Source: an uncultured Microbacterium sp.
GTDB lineage: Bacteria > Actinomycetota > Actinomycetes > Actinomycetales > Microbacteriaceae
Direction of reading: 5' to 3'
NCBI RefSeq assembly: GCF_947488465.1
Contig: NZ_CANKZA010000005.1
Coordinates: forward strand, 1 to 64,000
DNA length: 64,000 bases
Shown here: positions 48,863 through 57,935 of the stretch, piece by piece
Numbering within the stretch: the stretch's first letter is position 1
Layout: each line of letters begins with the position of its first letter
Made by a program: the position numbers and the translations under genes
The notes under the pieces: model-generated
The model's database searches: none
Seen by the model: the letters and a program-made list of their open reading frames with translations, nothing else
What the model was told of the DNA's origin: nothing

Positions 48863-49513
48863 TCACGCGGACACGAGGGTGTCCCGCGCCATCGCGGTGA
48901 CACCCCGAGCGTCTTTCGCGCCGAAGGCGGCCATACGACGCAGCCACCGCTCGCGCGTTGTCGCGGAGCTGTGACGCACCGCGGCGAGGCGAGTCACTCC
49001 TCGCACCCGGACGCCGCAGTATTCCAGCGTCGCGGTGCGCAGCGTGCGGATCGCGGCGTCGCGGTACATCCACGCGTTCCACGCGCGGGGGGAGTCCATC
49101 GTCATGACGATGCGGGCGGTGCGCCCGGTGAGGAGCTTGTCCCACAGGCTGCCCCGCTCGCGGTAGCGGAACGCGAAGCCCGACAGGAACACGCGATCGA
49201 TGTACGCCTTCATCGCGGCGGGGTACGCGCCCCACCACTGCGGGAAGAAGAACACGAGATGATCCGCCCACGCGACCCCGGCGACAGAGGCCGCGACGTC
49301 ATCGGGAAGCGGCACGTCTTCCGAGGTGCGCGGCATCCGCAATTCGCCCCGAATGGCAGGATGCTGCGGGACCGTGTCGCGGGAGAGATCGACGACGCGG
49401 ACCTCGGCGCCGCCGGTGCGCGCGGCATCGACGTAAGCGGAGGCCAGAGCGTGGGTGAAGCTGTCGGCGATCGGCGAGCCGATGACGACCAGGATGTGCG
49501 CGGGCGAGGTCAT
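48863..49513 (-). CDS. NAD(P)H oxidoreductase, flavodoxin-like fold
   Basis: A 216-residue flavoprotein of the NQO1/MdaB/KefF group. HILVVIGSPIADSF forms the FMN phosphate loop, and LVFFFPQWWGAYPAAMKAYIDR is the family's central block. It probably reduces quinones with NAD(P)H. The ATG at 49513 overlaps the stop of the truncated MarR reading frame just upstream, the usual layout of a MarR-controlled quinone reductase. It converges on folD with three bases between stops. Confidence 0.88.
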   Translation of the reverse strand: MTSPAHILVVIGSPIADSFTHALASAYVDAARTGGAEVRVVDLSRDTVPQHPAIRGELRMPRTSEDVPLPDDVAASVAGVAWADHLVFFFPQWWGAYPAAMKAYIDRVFLSGFAFRYRERGSLWDKLLTGRTARIVMTMDSPRAWNAWMYRDAAIRTLRTATLEYCGVRVRGVTRLAAVRHSSATTRERWLRRMAAFGAKDARGVTAMARDTLVSA

Positions 49514-49683
49514 GAGGATGCGGCTCCGGGGGTGGGTTCCGCGGCGGGCTCGACATCGGAGAGGACCGCCAAGAAGACGAAGTGGTTGAAGCTCACGCCG
49601 AACCGCTCTCCTCATACGCGGTCGGCGTAGCTGTCCAGGGCGGCGACCAGTTCGTGCAGCGTGAACGTGATGCGGGTCGTCAT
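49510..49683 (-). pseudogene. MarR family regulator, truncated remnant
   Basis: From the ATG at 49683 the frame reads LHELVAALDSYADRV, then an in-frame TGA (49614-49612), then GERFGVSFNHFVFLAVLSDVEPA, which is the start of the MarR fold, and then jumps to a short Pro/Ala-rich tail with a stop that overlaps the next start. The helix-turn-helix and wing are missing, so it cannot bind DNA. Both the stop and the internal loss mark it as dead. The AT-rich stretch GTTGACTTAATGAGATGTC (49699-49717) upstream may be its old operator. Confidence 0.65.
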
Positions 49684-49747
49684 CCCCTGAGTAAACCAGT
49701 TGACTTAATGAGATGTCACCATGTTGACACGTCAGAAAGTCCCGCGG

Positions 49748-50482
49748 TCAGGTGGTGAAGCGGGAGAGGAATGCGCGGGTGCGGGGCTCGCGCGGCGCGC
49801 CGAACACCTCGGCCGGTGTGCCCTGCTCGAGCACCACGCCCTCATCGAGGAACACCACGCGGTCGGCGACATCGCGGGCGAAGGCCATCTCGTGCGTGGC
49901 CATCAGGATGGTCGCGCCCTCGGCGGCGAGGTCGCGCACGAGTTCGAGGACCTCGCCGACGAGTTCCGGATCGAGCGCTGAGGTGATCTCGTCGAGCAGC
50001 AGCACCTCAGGGTCGGTGGCGATCGCGCGCACGATCGCGGCCCGTTGCTGTTGGCCACCCGACAGTCGGTCGGGATGCTCGCGGGCGAGCGGGGCCAGGC
50101 CGATGCGCTCGAGAAGCGCCATCGCGCGCTCTTCAGCGGCCCGGCGCGGCACGCGATGGACGACCCGCGAGGCGAGAGTCACATTGTCGAGCACGGAGAG
50201 GTGCGGAAACAGGTTGTAGCTCTGGAATACGGCGCCCAGGCGCGCGCGCACGCGGTTGCCGTCGACGCGCGGGTCGGAGATGTCCTCTCCGTCCAGCAGG
50301 ATCTGGCCGTCGTCGATGGGTTCCAGCAGGCCCAGACAGCGCAGCAGCGTGGACTTTCCCGAGCCGGACGCCCCGATGAGGGCGACAACCTGGTGCGTTT
50401 CGAGCGAGACCGAGACGCCACGGAGCACATGCTGGGCGCCGAACGACTTCCAGAGGTCCGCCGCGTGCAGAAGCGCGGTCAC
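49748..50482 (-). CDS. Amino acid ABC transporter, ATP-binding protein
   Basis: A 244-residue polar amino acid-type ATPase (GlnQ group). Walker A GASGSGKST, signature LSGGQQQR, Walker B VLLLDEITSALD and the switch His in MATHEMAFA are canonical. Its start overlaps the upstream permease stop by four bases. Energises uptake with the permease and binding protein encoded next to it. Confidence 0.94.
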   Translation of the reverse strand: MTALLHAADLWKSFGAQHVLRGVSVSLETHQVVALIGASGSGKSTLLRCLGLLEPIDDGQILLDGEDISDPRVDGNRVRARLGAVFQSYNLFPHLSVLDNVTLASRVVHRVPRRAAEERAMALLERIGLAPLAREHPDRLSGGQQQRAAIVRAIATDPEVLLLDEITSALDPELVGEVLELVRDLAAEGATILMATHEMAFARDVADRVVFLDEGVVLEQGTPAEVFGAPREPRTRAFLSRFTT

Positions 50483-51324
50483 AGGATCGCCCCCGCCTGC
50501 TCGCGCGCGCGCAACTCCGCGGTGTACCAGTCCGTCAGACGCACGGTCGGAATCGCCAGCAGGATGAACAGGATGCCGGCGACCACGTACGGCGTGAAGT
50601 TGTAGGTCTGCGATGACTCGATCTTCGCCGCCAGCACCGCATCGACGGCACCGAGGATGGAGATGAGACCGACGTCCTTCTGCATGGCGACGAAGTCGTT
50701 CATGAGCGGCGGGGTCATCTTGCGCAGCGCTTGCGGCAACACGACGGTGCGCATCGTCCGTGTATAGCCGAGGCCGAGCGCGCGGGCGGCGAGCGTTTGC
50801 GACGGGTGCACCGCCTCGATGCCCGCCCGGATCACTTCCGACACGTAGGCCGAGTAGGTCAGGGTGACCGCGATCGTGCCGAGGACGATCGGATGGATGC
50901 GTTCTCCCAGAAGTGTGGGAAGCCCGAAACCGAACAGGTACAGCACGATGATGAACGGCAGACCTCGGAAGATATCGGTATACGCGGCGGCGAGAACGCG
51001 CACCGGAAAAAACACCGGCCCGCGGAGGGTGCGCACAAGTGCGAGCGTGAGCGCCGAGACTCCGACCGTGACGACCGACAGCCCGAGCACGGTGAGATTC
51101 AGCAGGAACCCCTCCCAGATGCGGGGGAACGAGGCGAGCGCGATCTCGGGATCGAAGAAAGATGCCTGGACTGACGCCCAGCCGGGTGTGTTGATGACGG
51201 TCACCCAGACGATCAGGGCGAAGGCGATCGTGGAGGCGATCGCGACCAACACCGAACGTCGAGCTCGCCCGGCGCGGTACGCGCGCCGCTCGAGTTCGAG
51301 CTCGCTCGGGGTGTGCACGGTCAC
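50479..51324 (-). CDS. Amino acid ABC transporter, permease
   Basis: A 281-residue permease of the HisMQ type with about six hydrophobic segments; the first is SVLVAIASTIAFALIVWV. The cytoplasmic coupling loop reads EAVHPSQTLAARALGLGYTR, ending in the family's LPQALRKMTPPL. GTG 51324 is the likely start (VTVHTPSE); the in-frame GTG two codons later is possible. It is the middle gene of a three-gene uptake operon. Confidence 0.9.
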   Translation of the reverse strand: MTVHTPSELELERRAYRAGRARRSVLVAIASTIAFALIVWVTVINTPGWASVQASFFDPEIALASFPRIWEGFLLNLTVLGLSVVTVGVSALTLALVRTLRGPVFFPVRVLAAAYTDIFRGLPFIIVLYLFGFGLPTLLGERIHPIVLGTIAVTLTYSAYVSEVIRAGIEAVHPSQTLAARALGLGYTRTMRTVVLPQALRKMTPPLMNDFVAMQKDVGLISILGAVDAVLAAKIESSQTYNFTPYVVAGILFILLAIPTVRLTDWYTAELRAREQAGAIL

Positions 51325-51364
51325 GAAACGACGGTACTCGACGAGGCGCTGCAGTGCGCTCCGG

Positions 51365-52210
51365 TCACTGGAGCAGCGTGACGCCCAGGCCCGCTCCCAG
51401 CCACTCGTCGGTGATCGCCTCCAGCGTGCCGTCCGCACGCAGCTCGTCGATCGCCGCGCTGACGCGCTCGGTCAGCGGCGAGTCCTTCGCCAGCACCACA
51501 CCCCACTCATCGGCCACGCCGCCGACGGGGAGTTCGCCGACGATGTAGGAGTTCTCGATGTACATCGCCGTGGCCAGGAACGCGGTCGGCAGATCGATGA
51601 CGAACGCGTCGAACTGGTTCGCGTTGAAGGCGGCGACGGCGTCTTCGTTCGACGCGTAGAGCCGGGGTGCGGTGTCGGGCTGGATGACCTCTTCGATCGT
51701 CTGCGCACTTGTGGAACCGGCCATGGCGCCGAGGGAGAGTCCCTTGAGCCCCGCGATCGAGTCGACACCGTCGGTCGCCCCACCGGTGATGCCCACGACC
51801 GCCTGACTGGCGGCGTAGTAGGGCGACGAGAAATCGACGGCCTGGCGGCGCTCGTCGGTGATCGTGTACTGCTGGATGTTGAAGTCGAAGTTCTTCGGGC
51901 CCGGCGCGATCGCGGCTTCGAAGCTCGTACGCACCCACTCGACGTCTTCTGCGGCGAACCCGAGCTTGTCGGCGATGGCGTACGCGATCGCCGCTTCGAA
52001 TCCTTCGCCGGATGCCGGGTCGTCGCCGATCACGTAGGGTTCGTACGCGATGTCCCCGGTGGCGATGGTGAGCGTGCCCGGCGTGACGAAGTCGTCGGCG
52101 GCGGCGGACTCACCGGCGTCCGGGGTCGATCCGGATGCGCAGCTGGCGAGCAGCAGTGCGGTGGCCGCGGCGGCAGCGGCGAAAACGGTGCGCAGGGCAG
52201 GACGCGTCAT
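51365..52210 (-). CDS. Amino acid ABC transporter, solute-binding lipoprotein
   Basis: A 281-residue family 3 binding protein. The signal peptide ends in a lipobox LLASC with Cys24; the mature part has GTLTIATGDIAYEPYV, FEAAIAYAIADKLG and NFDFNIQQYTITDERRQAVDFS, which are characteristic. The exact amino acid cannot be told. First gene of the operon with the permease and ATPase. Confidence 0.93.
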   Translation of the reverse strand: MTRPALRTVFAAAAAATALLLASCASGSTPDAGESAAADDFVTPGTLTIATGDIAYEPYVIGDDPASGEGFEAAIAYAIADKLGFAAEDVEWVRTSFEAAIAPGPKNFDFNIQQYTITDERRQAVDFSSPYYAASQAVVGITGGATDGVDSIAGLKGLSLGAMAGSTSAQTIEEVIQPDTAPRLYASNEDAVAAFNANQFDAFVIDLPTAFLATAMYIENSYIVGELPVGGVADEWGVVLAKDSPLTERVSAAIDELRADGTLEAITDEWLGAGLGVTLLQ

Positions 52211-52320
52211 GGACTTCCTTCGGGTGTGGGGGGGGCGGCATCCATCTTCGCCGCTCCCACGCGCATCGGTACGATCCGGCGACGCTTTGTTACGCGGTCG
52301 TCACACGCGGATCGTGTGGA

Positions 52321-52878
52321 TCAGCTCTTGCCGAGGTCGTCCAGCATCGTGCGTTGCTCAGCGGTCAGGCCGTCCTGCAGTTCCGCCGCGCCTTCGCGGC
52401 CAGCGGCGGTCGGCGTGGGCGCCTCCGCGGTGTTTCCGCGCGCACCGCGGATGCCGGCATCCGCCCGGTCGTAGAGATCGCCCGCTGTGCGCTGGATGCG
52501 GTCGTCGACCAGGTCGTAGACGATCCAGGCGATCGCGAGCGCGATCGGCGGGATCACCCAGCCCCAGAACCAGCCTCCGACGCGGACGCCGGAGAAGGTC
52601 ACCACGAGGATCCAGACGATGAGTTCGACGATGAACACGATGCCGTACTGCACGAGCTTCTCGGCGAGGCCGGTGCGCTGGCCGGCGGACTTCCGTGCAG
52701 CGCCGGTGAACGCTTTCGAGATCAGCGGCTTCAGCCACAGGGTCGCCGCCGTGAGGATCACCGATGCCCACAACGCAGCCCAGCCGACACTGACGTTCGG
52801 CAACAACAACCCGAGAACGAACAGCACCACGAGGTTGAACACGTACAGCGAGGCGAATCGCACGATCCAGATCTTCAT
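52321..52878 (-). CDS. Four-helix membrane protein, unknown
   Basis: A 185-residue protein with four hydrophobic helices in the first 125 residues (SLYVFNLVVLFVLGLLL; LWASVILTAATLWL; YGIVFIVELIVWILVV; WVIPPIALAIAWIVYDLV) and a soluble Ala/Glu-rich tail. It vaguely resembles small holin-like or DUF-type actinobacterial membrane proteins; I cannot name a family. It follows the amino-acid transporter genes on the same strand but with a gap of over 100 bases. Confidence 0.7.
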   Translation of the reverse strand: MKIWIVRFASLYVFNLVVLFVLGLLLPNVSVGWAALWASVILTAATLWLKPLISKAFTGAARKSAGQRTGLAEKLVQYGIVFIVELIVWILVVTFSGVRVGGWFWGWVIPPIALAIAWIVYDLVDDRIQRTAGDLYDRADAGIRGARGNTAEAPTPTAAGREGAAELQDGLTAEQRTMLDDLGKS

Positions 52879-52939
52879 GAGATCACTGTGTCACGGGGCG
52901 GGGCCTGCGAGGTAGTTCCCGCGGGGTAGTTCCCTGTTT

Positions 52940-53613
52940 TCATCCGTCCTTGCGAATCCATCGGAAGGTCATCCGGCAGACGATGAGTCCGATCACGAGC
53001 CACGCGACCAGGATCAGCGCGCCCGTCATCAGCGCCCAGGTTCCGCCGGGTTCGCCCGATTCGAAGGATGCCGGCAGAAACGCGGCGCGCATGCCGCTGG
53101 CCATCCAGCGCAGCGGGAAGACATTCGCGACCGACTGCAGCCAGCTCGGCAGGATGGAGAAAGTCAGATAGACGCCGGAGATGAACTGCAGCACGAGTGC
53201 GATCGGGATGATCACCGCGGTGGCCGAGCGTCCGCTGCGGGGGAGCGCGGAGATGGCGATGCCGAGGACGGCGGATGTCGTGACCCCGAGCGCGAAGACC
53301 CAGGCGAACGTCACCCACGACCCGCCATCCGTCGGCAACGGCACCTGGAAAACCAGCGCGGAGATCGCAATGATGAGGGCCGCCTGGAGCGTCGCGGTGA
53401 CGAACACCTGCCCGAGCTTGCCGATGAAATAGCTGACGACGGGAAGTGGCGTGCCGCCGAGGCGCTTGAGCGTGCCGTCGCTGCGCTCCATCGCGATGTC
53501 GACGCCCAGATTCTGCAACCCCGAGAGCAGGATGCCGGCGGCGACCATCGCCGCCAGGTAGATCCGTAGTGCCGGGTGAGGTCTGCGACGTCAACCGCGA
53601 TGCGTGCGCTCAT
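52940..53613 (-). pseudogene. ABC-2 type transporter: ATPase start fused to permease end by deletion
   Basis: The ATG at 53613 opens MSARIAVDVADLTRHYG, the first 17 residues of an ABC-2 ATPase. At about 53563 the sequence changes, in another frame, into IYLAAMVAAGILLSGLQNLGVDI, which is the second half of an ABC-2 permease, continuing to 52940 with about five helices. Almost the whole ATPase gene and the first half of the permease gene are missing. The permease part could start at ATG 53548 but would lack its family's N-terminal helix and its ATPase. Confidence 0.75.
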
Positions 53614-53618
53614 CCCAC

Positions 53619-54416
53619 TCAACCGATTGTCACGAGCTGATCGAGGTCGTCGGCCGGCAGTGCGTCGGCGACCGCAGTGATCTCGGTGGAGACGAGGTCG
53701 GCGCGTCCGCTCAGGACGTTCAGGAACGCGGTGTCGGCGGCATCCCGGCCCGTCGAGATGCGCACAAGGCTCTGACGAGGCGCGAGGGTGGTGGCATCGA
53801 CGACCCGCCACGCGCCGTCGACCCATGCTTCGGCCACCGCGTGGAAGTCCATCGGCACCAGGCCCGGCGCGTAGACGGCGACGAGGCGTGCCGGCACCCC
53901 CGAGGCTCGGAGGAGCGCGACACACAGGTGCGCGTAGTCGCGGCAGACACCCTGCCGGTTCATCAAGGTGCGAGTCGCGCCGTCGGTCGGCAGCGACGAA
54001 CCGCTGACGTAGCTCAGATGCGTGCCGACCCACGAGGACACCGCGGTGAGGAGCGCTGCCGGTTCGTCGATGCCGGTGAACTCGGCCGCGGCGGTGGGGG
54101 CGAGCGAATCCGACTCGGAATAGCGGCTCGGGCGGACATAAACGAGCGGCGCGGCTTCGTCCGTGTCGAGGGGAGCACCGGTGCCATCGATCGTCGCGGA
54201 GTACTCGACGACAAGCTCGCCCGGCTGCGCGGTCAGGCGGTGTAGTCGGCCGCCGTGGATGTCGTCGATCTCGCGAACCTCGACCGGGACTCCGGCCACG
54301 GTGGCCGTGAGCGTCTCCGTGGTCGGCGTGTACGCGCGGCTGACCGCGATGGCGAAGACCAGATCGGCGGTCTCGGTGATGTTCAGGACGATGCGACTCG
54401 TGACGGTGCGCTGCAT
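53619..54416 (-). CDS. Transglutaminase-like cysteine protease family protein
   Basis: A 265-residue protein with a beta-rich N-terminal domain (about 1-110) and a transglutaminase core: catalytic Cys in RQGVCRDYAHLCVALLRASG, His in MDFHAVAEAW and Asp in RVVDATT. Such proteins hydrolyse or modify peptides, but the substrate is unknown. Intact length. The stop lies five bases before the start of the broken ABC-2 ATPase, so the genes once formed an operon. Confidence 0.9.
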   Translation of the reverse strand: MQRTVTSRIVLNITETADLVFAIAVSRAYTPTTETLTATVAGVPVEVREIDDIHGGRLHRLTAQPGELVVEYSATIDGTGAPLDTDEAAPLVYVRPSRYSESDSLAPTAAAEFTGIDEPAALLTAVSSWVGTHLSYVSGSSLPTDGATRTLMNRQGVCRDYAHLCVALLRASGVPARLVAVYAPGLVPMDFHAVAEAWVDGAWRVVDATTLAPRQSLVRISTGRDAADTAFLNVLSGRADLVSTEITAVADALPADDLDQLVTIG

Positions 54417-54495
54417 CGTCCCAGAGTGGCATGCGCGGGGCTTCGCTGGGTGACGTTCACATGAAGTTCCGTGCGTCTGCTGATCCCGTCCGGGA

Positions 54496-56140
54496 TCAGT
54501 CGGGGTGTTCGATGCCGCGCAGGCGGAGCTCTTCGAAGTCGAGGTGCGTCTCCACGCGGCGTTCGACGAGGTCATCGATCGTGCCATCACGGCGCATGCG
54601 CAGCAGGACATCCCGCTTGCGCTGCAGGAGAGCGAGTTTGAGTCGCGACGCCTCCTCGAACCGGGTGATCGGTGACCGCTGGGTCAGATCGATCCCCGAG
54701 CTCGTGGCGAGCATGTGCAGGGTGGATGCCGAAGTCTCGCCGTCGGGCGGCGTCACGACATGGCGGATCGTCCCGGGGGCGGTCAGGGGGCCGGTGTCGG
54801 GAGCTGCCGGATCGTCGAGGACGTCCTCGAGCTCGGCGATGCGGTCGTTGTCGTTCGCGGTCTGCCGCGCATAGGCCCGCGCATTGGACAGCTCGAGCAG
54901 TTCGTACCCTTCGTGACGTGCACGATCTCGCACGCCGTCACTGATTCCATGCTCGGCGGCAAGGTCATCGATCGCCGCGAGCGCCGCCCCCGAGATCGTG
55001 CGCTGGGCGAGTTCGTACTCGTCTTCCTCGACGCCGTCATCACGCAGGCGCGCCCACCGCACCACCGCGGGCAGGAGTGGCCCCTGGACGAGCAGACTCA
55101 GCAGGATGACTCCGGCCGTCACGAAGACCACGGCATCCCGACCGGAGAGGTCACCTGCGCCGCCCACCGTCGCCGGCACCGACAGAGCGATGGCGAGCGA
55201 GATCGCTCCGCGGAAACCGGCAACCGTGCTCACAACCCGGCCACGTGGGGATCCGGATCGAGATCCGCCTGCAGGACGCGTGAACGGTGCGAAGAGCAGT
55301 TGGAACATGTAGCGCACCACCAGCAGCGCGGCCCAGGCGGAGACCGTCACCAGCAGAAGTGCACCGATCTGACGAGGGGGGATCTCGTTCACGACGTACT
55401 GCACCTCGAGCCCGATCAGGACGAACAGCGCCCCGTTGAGCAGGTAGACGCCGAACGGCCAGGCGGCGCCCGCCTGCCGGCGGGATGCGGCCGTCGTGAT
55501 GCGTGGTGATATTGATCACGAGCGCGTTGCGTGAGCGGCGGAGGGCGACGAAAGTCAGCGCCGCCATCGCGATGCCCGCCGCGGCGCCGCCGAGGTAGGA
55601 GACGAGCGCGGTGGCGGTAACCGACCACGCCGTCACGCTGTCACCGAGAGCGAGCGAGAGAGCAATCGCGTACAGCACGAGTGCGGTGCCGTCGTTGGTG
55701 AGACTTTCGGCTTTCAGCTTCATGAACATGCGCTGGGGAAGCAGGCGCCCGAGCGCGGCGACCGCTGTCGCGTCGGGGGGCGCCACCGCCGCGCCGAGGA
55801 GCAGGCCGGTCTGCCACGGCATCCCGAACAGGGTCGCGATCCACGCGACAGCAAAGGCTGAGGCGACGACCAGCAGGGTGCTCATTGGGACGATGTAGCG
55901 CAACGACCGGCGGATCGCGCGGAGCGAGGTCGTCAGGCTCTCCCAGAACAGCATGACCGGGAGGAAGAGGAGCAACACGGTTTCGGGCGGAAGCTGGATC
56001 TCTCGCAGCTCCGGGAAGAATCCGAGCAAGAGTCCGATGACGACGAGGAGGAGCGGCGTCGCTATTCGCAGGCGCGGCGCAAGCACGGTGCCGACGAGAA
56101 TGGCGAGGCCCAGTAAGACCGTCACTTCGAGACCCTGCAT
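54496..56140 (-). pseudogene. CPA1 Na+/H+ antiporter with internal deletion and frameshift
   Basis: The ATG at 56140 (MQGLEVTVLL, with GGAGGAAG upstream) starts a normal monovalent cation/proton antiporter through AVAPPDATAVAALGRLLP and SRNALVINIT. Near 55505 it shifts into another frame that continues ITTAASRRQAGAAWPFG, LLNGALFVLIGLEV, the TVAGFRGAISLAIAL helix and a long cytoplasmic tail to 54496. Compared with relatives about 50-60 residues (one or two membrane helices) are missing at the joint, so a working antiporter cannot be made. A repeated ATCAC at the junction hints at microhomology. Confidence 0.75.
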
Positions 56141-56325
56141 GGCTTCCTCCTCCCGCCGACGAGACCAGTCTGCGCCCCAGACACAAGGCGCAACCAGGCC
56201 CCGGCATTCCCGGTTCCGCGCGCAGCTTGTGCGGTGCGCAGGAGAAACACACCCCCGCGCGCTGCGCCGACCCGGAACGACGGGGGAGTGCCGGAGCGGA
56301 CAGCGAAAAGATCCTGTACACGGTA

Positions 56326-56377
56326 CGGCGCCGCGAGGCGACTCGGCGCCGTGAGGCGACCCCGCCGCGAGGCTACT
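56326..56377. repeat. Short imperfect tandem repeat, 18-bp unit x 2.9
   Basis: CGGCGCCGCGAGGCGACT, CGGCGCCGTGAGGCGACC and a third, shorter unit lie at the 3' end of ramB and reach into its last codon. The units can form CGGCGCC self-pairs. Possibly part of a termination region; no known family. Confidence 0.55.
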
Positions 56378-57815
56378 CCGCGGCGTGGCGCTCCAGGAAG
56401 GCGTAGACCTCGCCGTCATCCACGCCCGGGAAGGCCCCCCGCGGCAGCGGCGAGAACATCTGCTGGTGGACGCGGGCGCTCGGCCAGGCCTTTCCCGCCC
56501 ATCGTGCTGTCACCTCGGCGGGCGGGCGCCGGCAGCAGGACTCGTCGGGGCAGAGCGAGACCGCGCGCTTCGGCGTCTCGCGGCCGCGGAACCAGCGTGC
56601 GTCGTCGAAGGGCACCCCGACGGTGACCGAGAACTCGCCATCGGCGGTGGTGCCCGTCTGCGTCGAGCACCAGAACGTACCGGCGGGCGTGTCGGTGTAT
56701 TGGTAGTGCTCCGTGGTGCGGTTGTGCTCTTCGAAGGCGGACCGCGCAAGGAAGCGGCGGCAGGCGATCTGTCCTTCCACAGACCCGGTCACATCTTCCG
56801 GGAGCGGCAGCCCATCGTTCTCGTACACGCGATTGATCGCGCCGGATCCGTCGACCCGCAGGAAGTGCAGCGGAATATCGAAGTGCTCTGTCAGGAGATT
56901 CGTCAGGCGCATGGCGGCGGCCTCGTGAGTGACGCCGAACCCGTCGCGAAAGTCCTCGACCGCGAGGTTGCGGTCTTTCTTGGCCTGGTCGAGAAACGCG
57001 ATCGATGCCGTCTCGGGCATCAGGCAGCACGCCGCGAAGTAGTTGATCTCGAGGCGTTGCCAGAGGAACTCGGCGTAGTCCGTGGGCGGCTGGTGGCCGA
57101 GCAGCCGGTGGGCCATCGCCTGCAGCGCCATCGAGCGCAAGCCGTGTCCGCCCGGAATCGACGCGGGTGGCAGGTAGATGCGGCCGTTCTCGAGATCGGT
57201 GACCGACCGCGCCGAATGGGGGAGGTCGCTCACGTAAAGCAGTTCGAAACCGAGCTGCTCGGCCATGACCCCCACGGTGCGGTGCTTGAGCGCGCCCGAG
57301 ACGTGCCCGGCGGCTGTGAGCTGCTTTTCGGCGAGCTTTTCGATGTCGGGGAGGTAGTTGCGTTGCGCGCGCATGCGCAGGCGTTGCTCGGTATTGGCGC
57401 GGCGCGCTTCTTCCGGCGTCGCAATGGCTTCGCGCTCCCGGCGTTCGAGTTCGCGATGGAGACCGAGCACACTCTCGATCGTCTCGTCGCTCATCGTCTT
57501 TCCGGCCTTGACGGGGGCGATGCCCAGCCGACGAAACGCCGTACTGGACTGCGCGCGGGCGAGCTCGAGTTCGAGCGCCGCGCGGCGGTTGGGGGGCTCG
57601 GGGGAGAGGAGGTCTGTGACGTCGGTCCCTGTCGCGACCGCAATGGCCTGCAGCAAGGAGAGCTTCGGCTCGCGCTTGCCGTTCTCGATCAAGCTCAATT
57701 GGCTGCCGGCGACGCCGACGATCGCCCCGAGTTCGTCCAGCGTGTAGCCGTGCGCGAGACGGCGGTGGCGAATCCGGTGCCCGAGCGTCGACAGTTCCAC
57801 AGCGTTCGGAGTCAT
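56373..57815 (-). CDS. ramB: RamB-type transcriptional regulator (XRE with ImmA/IrrE-like domain)
   Basis: A 480-residue regulator. The N-terminal XRE helix-turn-helix reads YTLDELGAIVGVAGSQLSLI (about 24-43); the middle has an IrrE-like segment in which the metalloprotease motif is degenerate (QAMAHRLLGHQP); the C-terminal domain holds conserved Cys pairs (LCPDESCC), typical of short-chain fatty acyl-CoA-sensing regulators. In Corynebacterium RamB controls acetate and gluconeogenic genes. Here it diverges from pckG across an intergenic region with repeated AAGAAT half-sites, so control of pckG is likely. Confidence 0.85.
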   Translation of the reverse strand: MTPNAVELSTLGHRIRHRRLAHGYTLDELGAIVGVAGSQLSLIENGKREPKLSLLQAIAVATGTDVTDLLSPEPPNRRAALELELARAQSSTAFRRLGIAPVKAGKTMSDETIESVLGLHRELERREREAIATPEEARRANTEQRLRMRAQRNYLPDIEKLAEKQLTAAGHVSGALKHRTVGVMAEQLGFELLYVSDLPHSARSVTDLENGRIYLPPASIPGGHGLRSMALQAMAHRLLGHQPPTDYAEFLWQRLEINYFAACCLMPETASIAFLDQAKKDRNLAVEDFRDGFGVTHEAAAMRLTNLLTEHFDIPLHFLRVDGSGAINRVYENDGLPLPEDVTGSVEGQIACRRFLARSAFEEHNRTTEHYQYTDTPAGTFWCSTQTGTTADGEFSVTVGVPFDDARWFRGRETPKRAVSLCPDESCCRRPPAEVTARWAGKAWPSARVHQQMFSPLPRGAFPGVDDGEVYAFLERHAAE

Positions 57816-57847
57816 TCTTTGATCATACGGAAAGAATCCGAATTCTT
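57814..57847. promoter_or_regulatory. Overlapping inverted repeats in ramB-pckG intergenic region
   Basis: Three copies of one half-site: ATTCTT (57814-57819), AAGAAT (57832-57837) and ATTCTT (57842-57847). The first two, extended to 7 bp (ATTCTTT/AAAGAAT), form an inverted repeat with a 10-base spacer that overlaps the ramB start codon; the last two form one with a 4-base spacer. The arrangement suits autorepression of ramB together with control of pckG. Confidence 0.5.
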
Positions 57848-57935
57848 GCTGGCCAATTGGTCGATAAAAGTGTGATCAAGGGATCGAGAATCGAAACACC
57901 AGCCCGCGCCGACGCCGCGCACGAAGGAGATCGAG

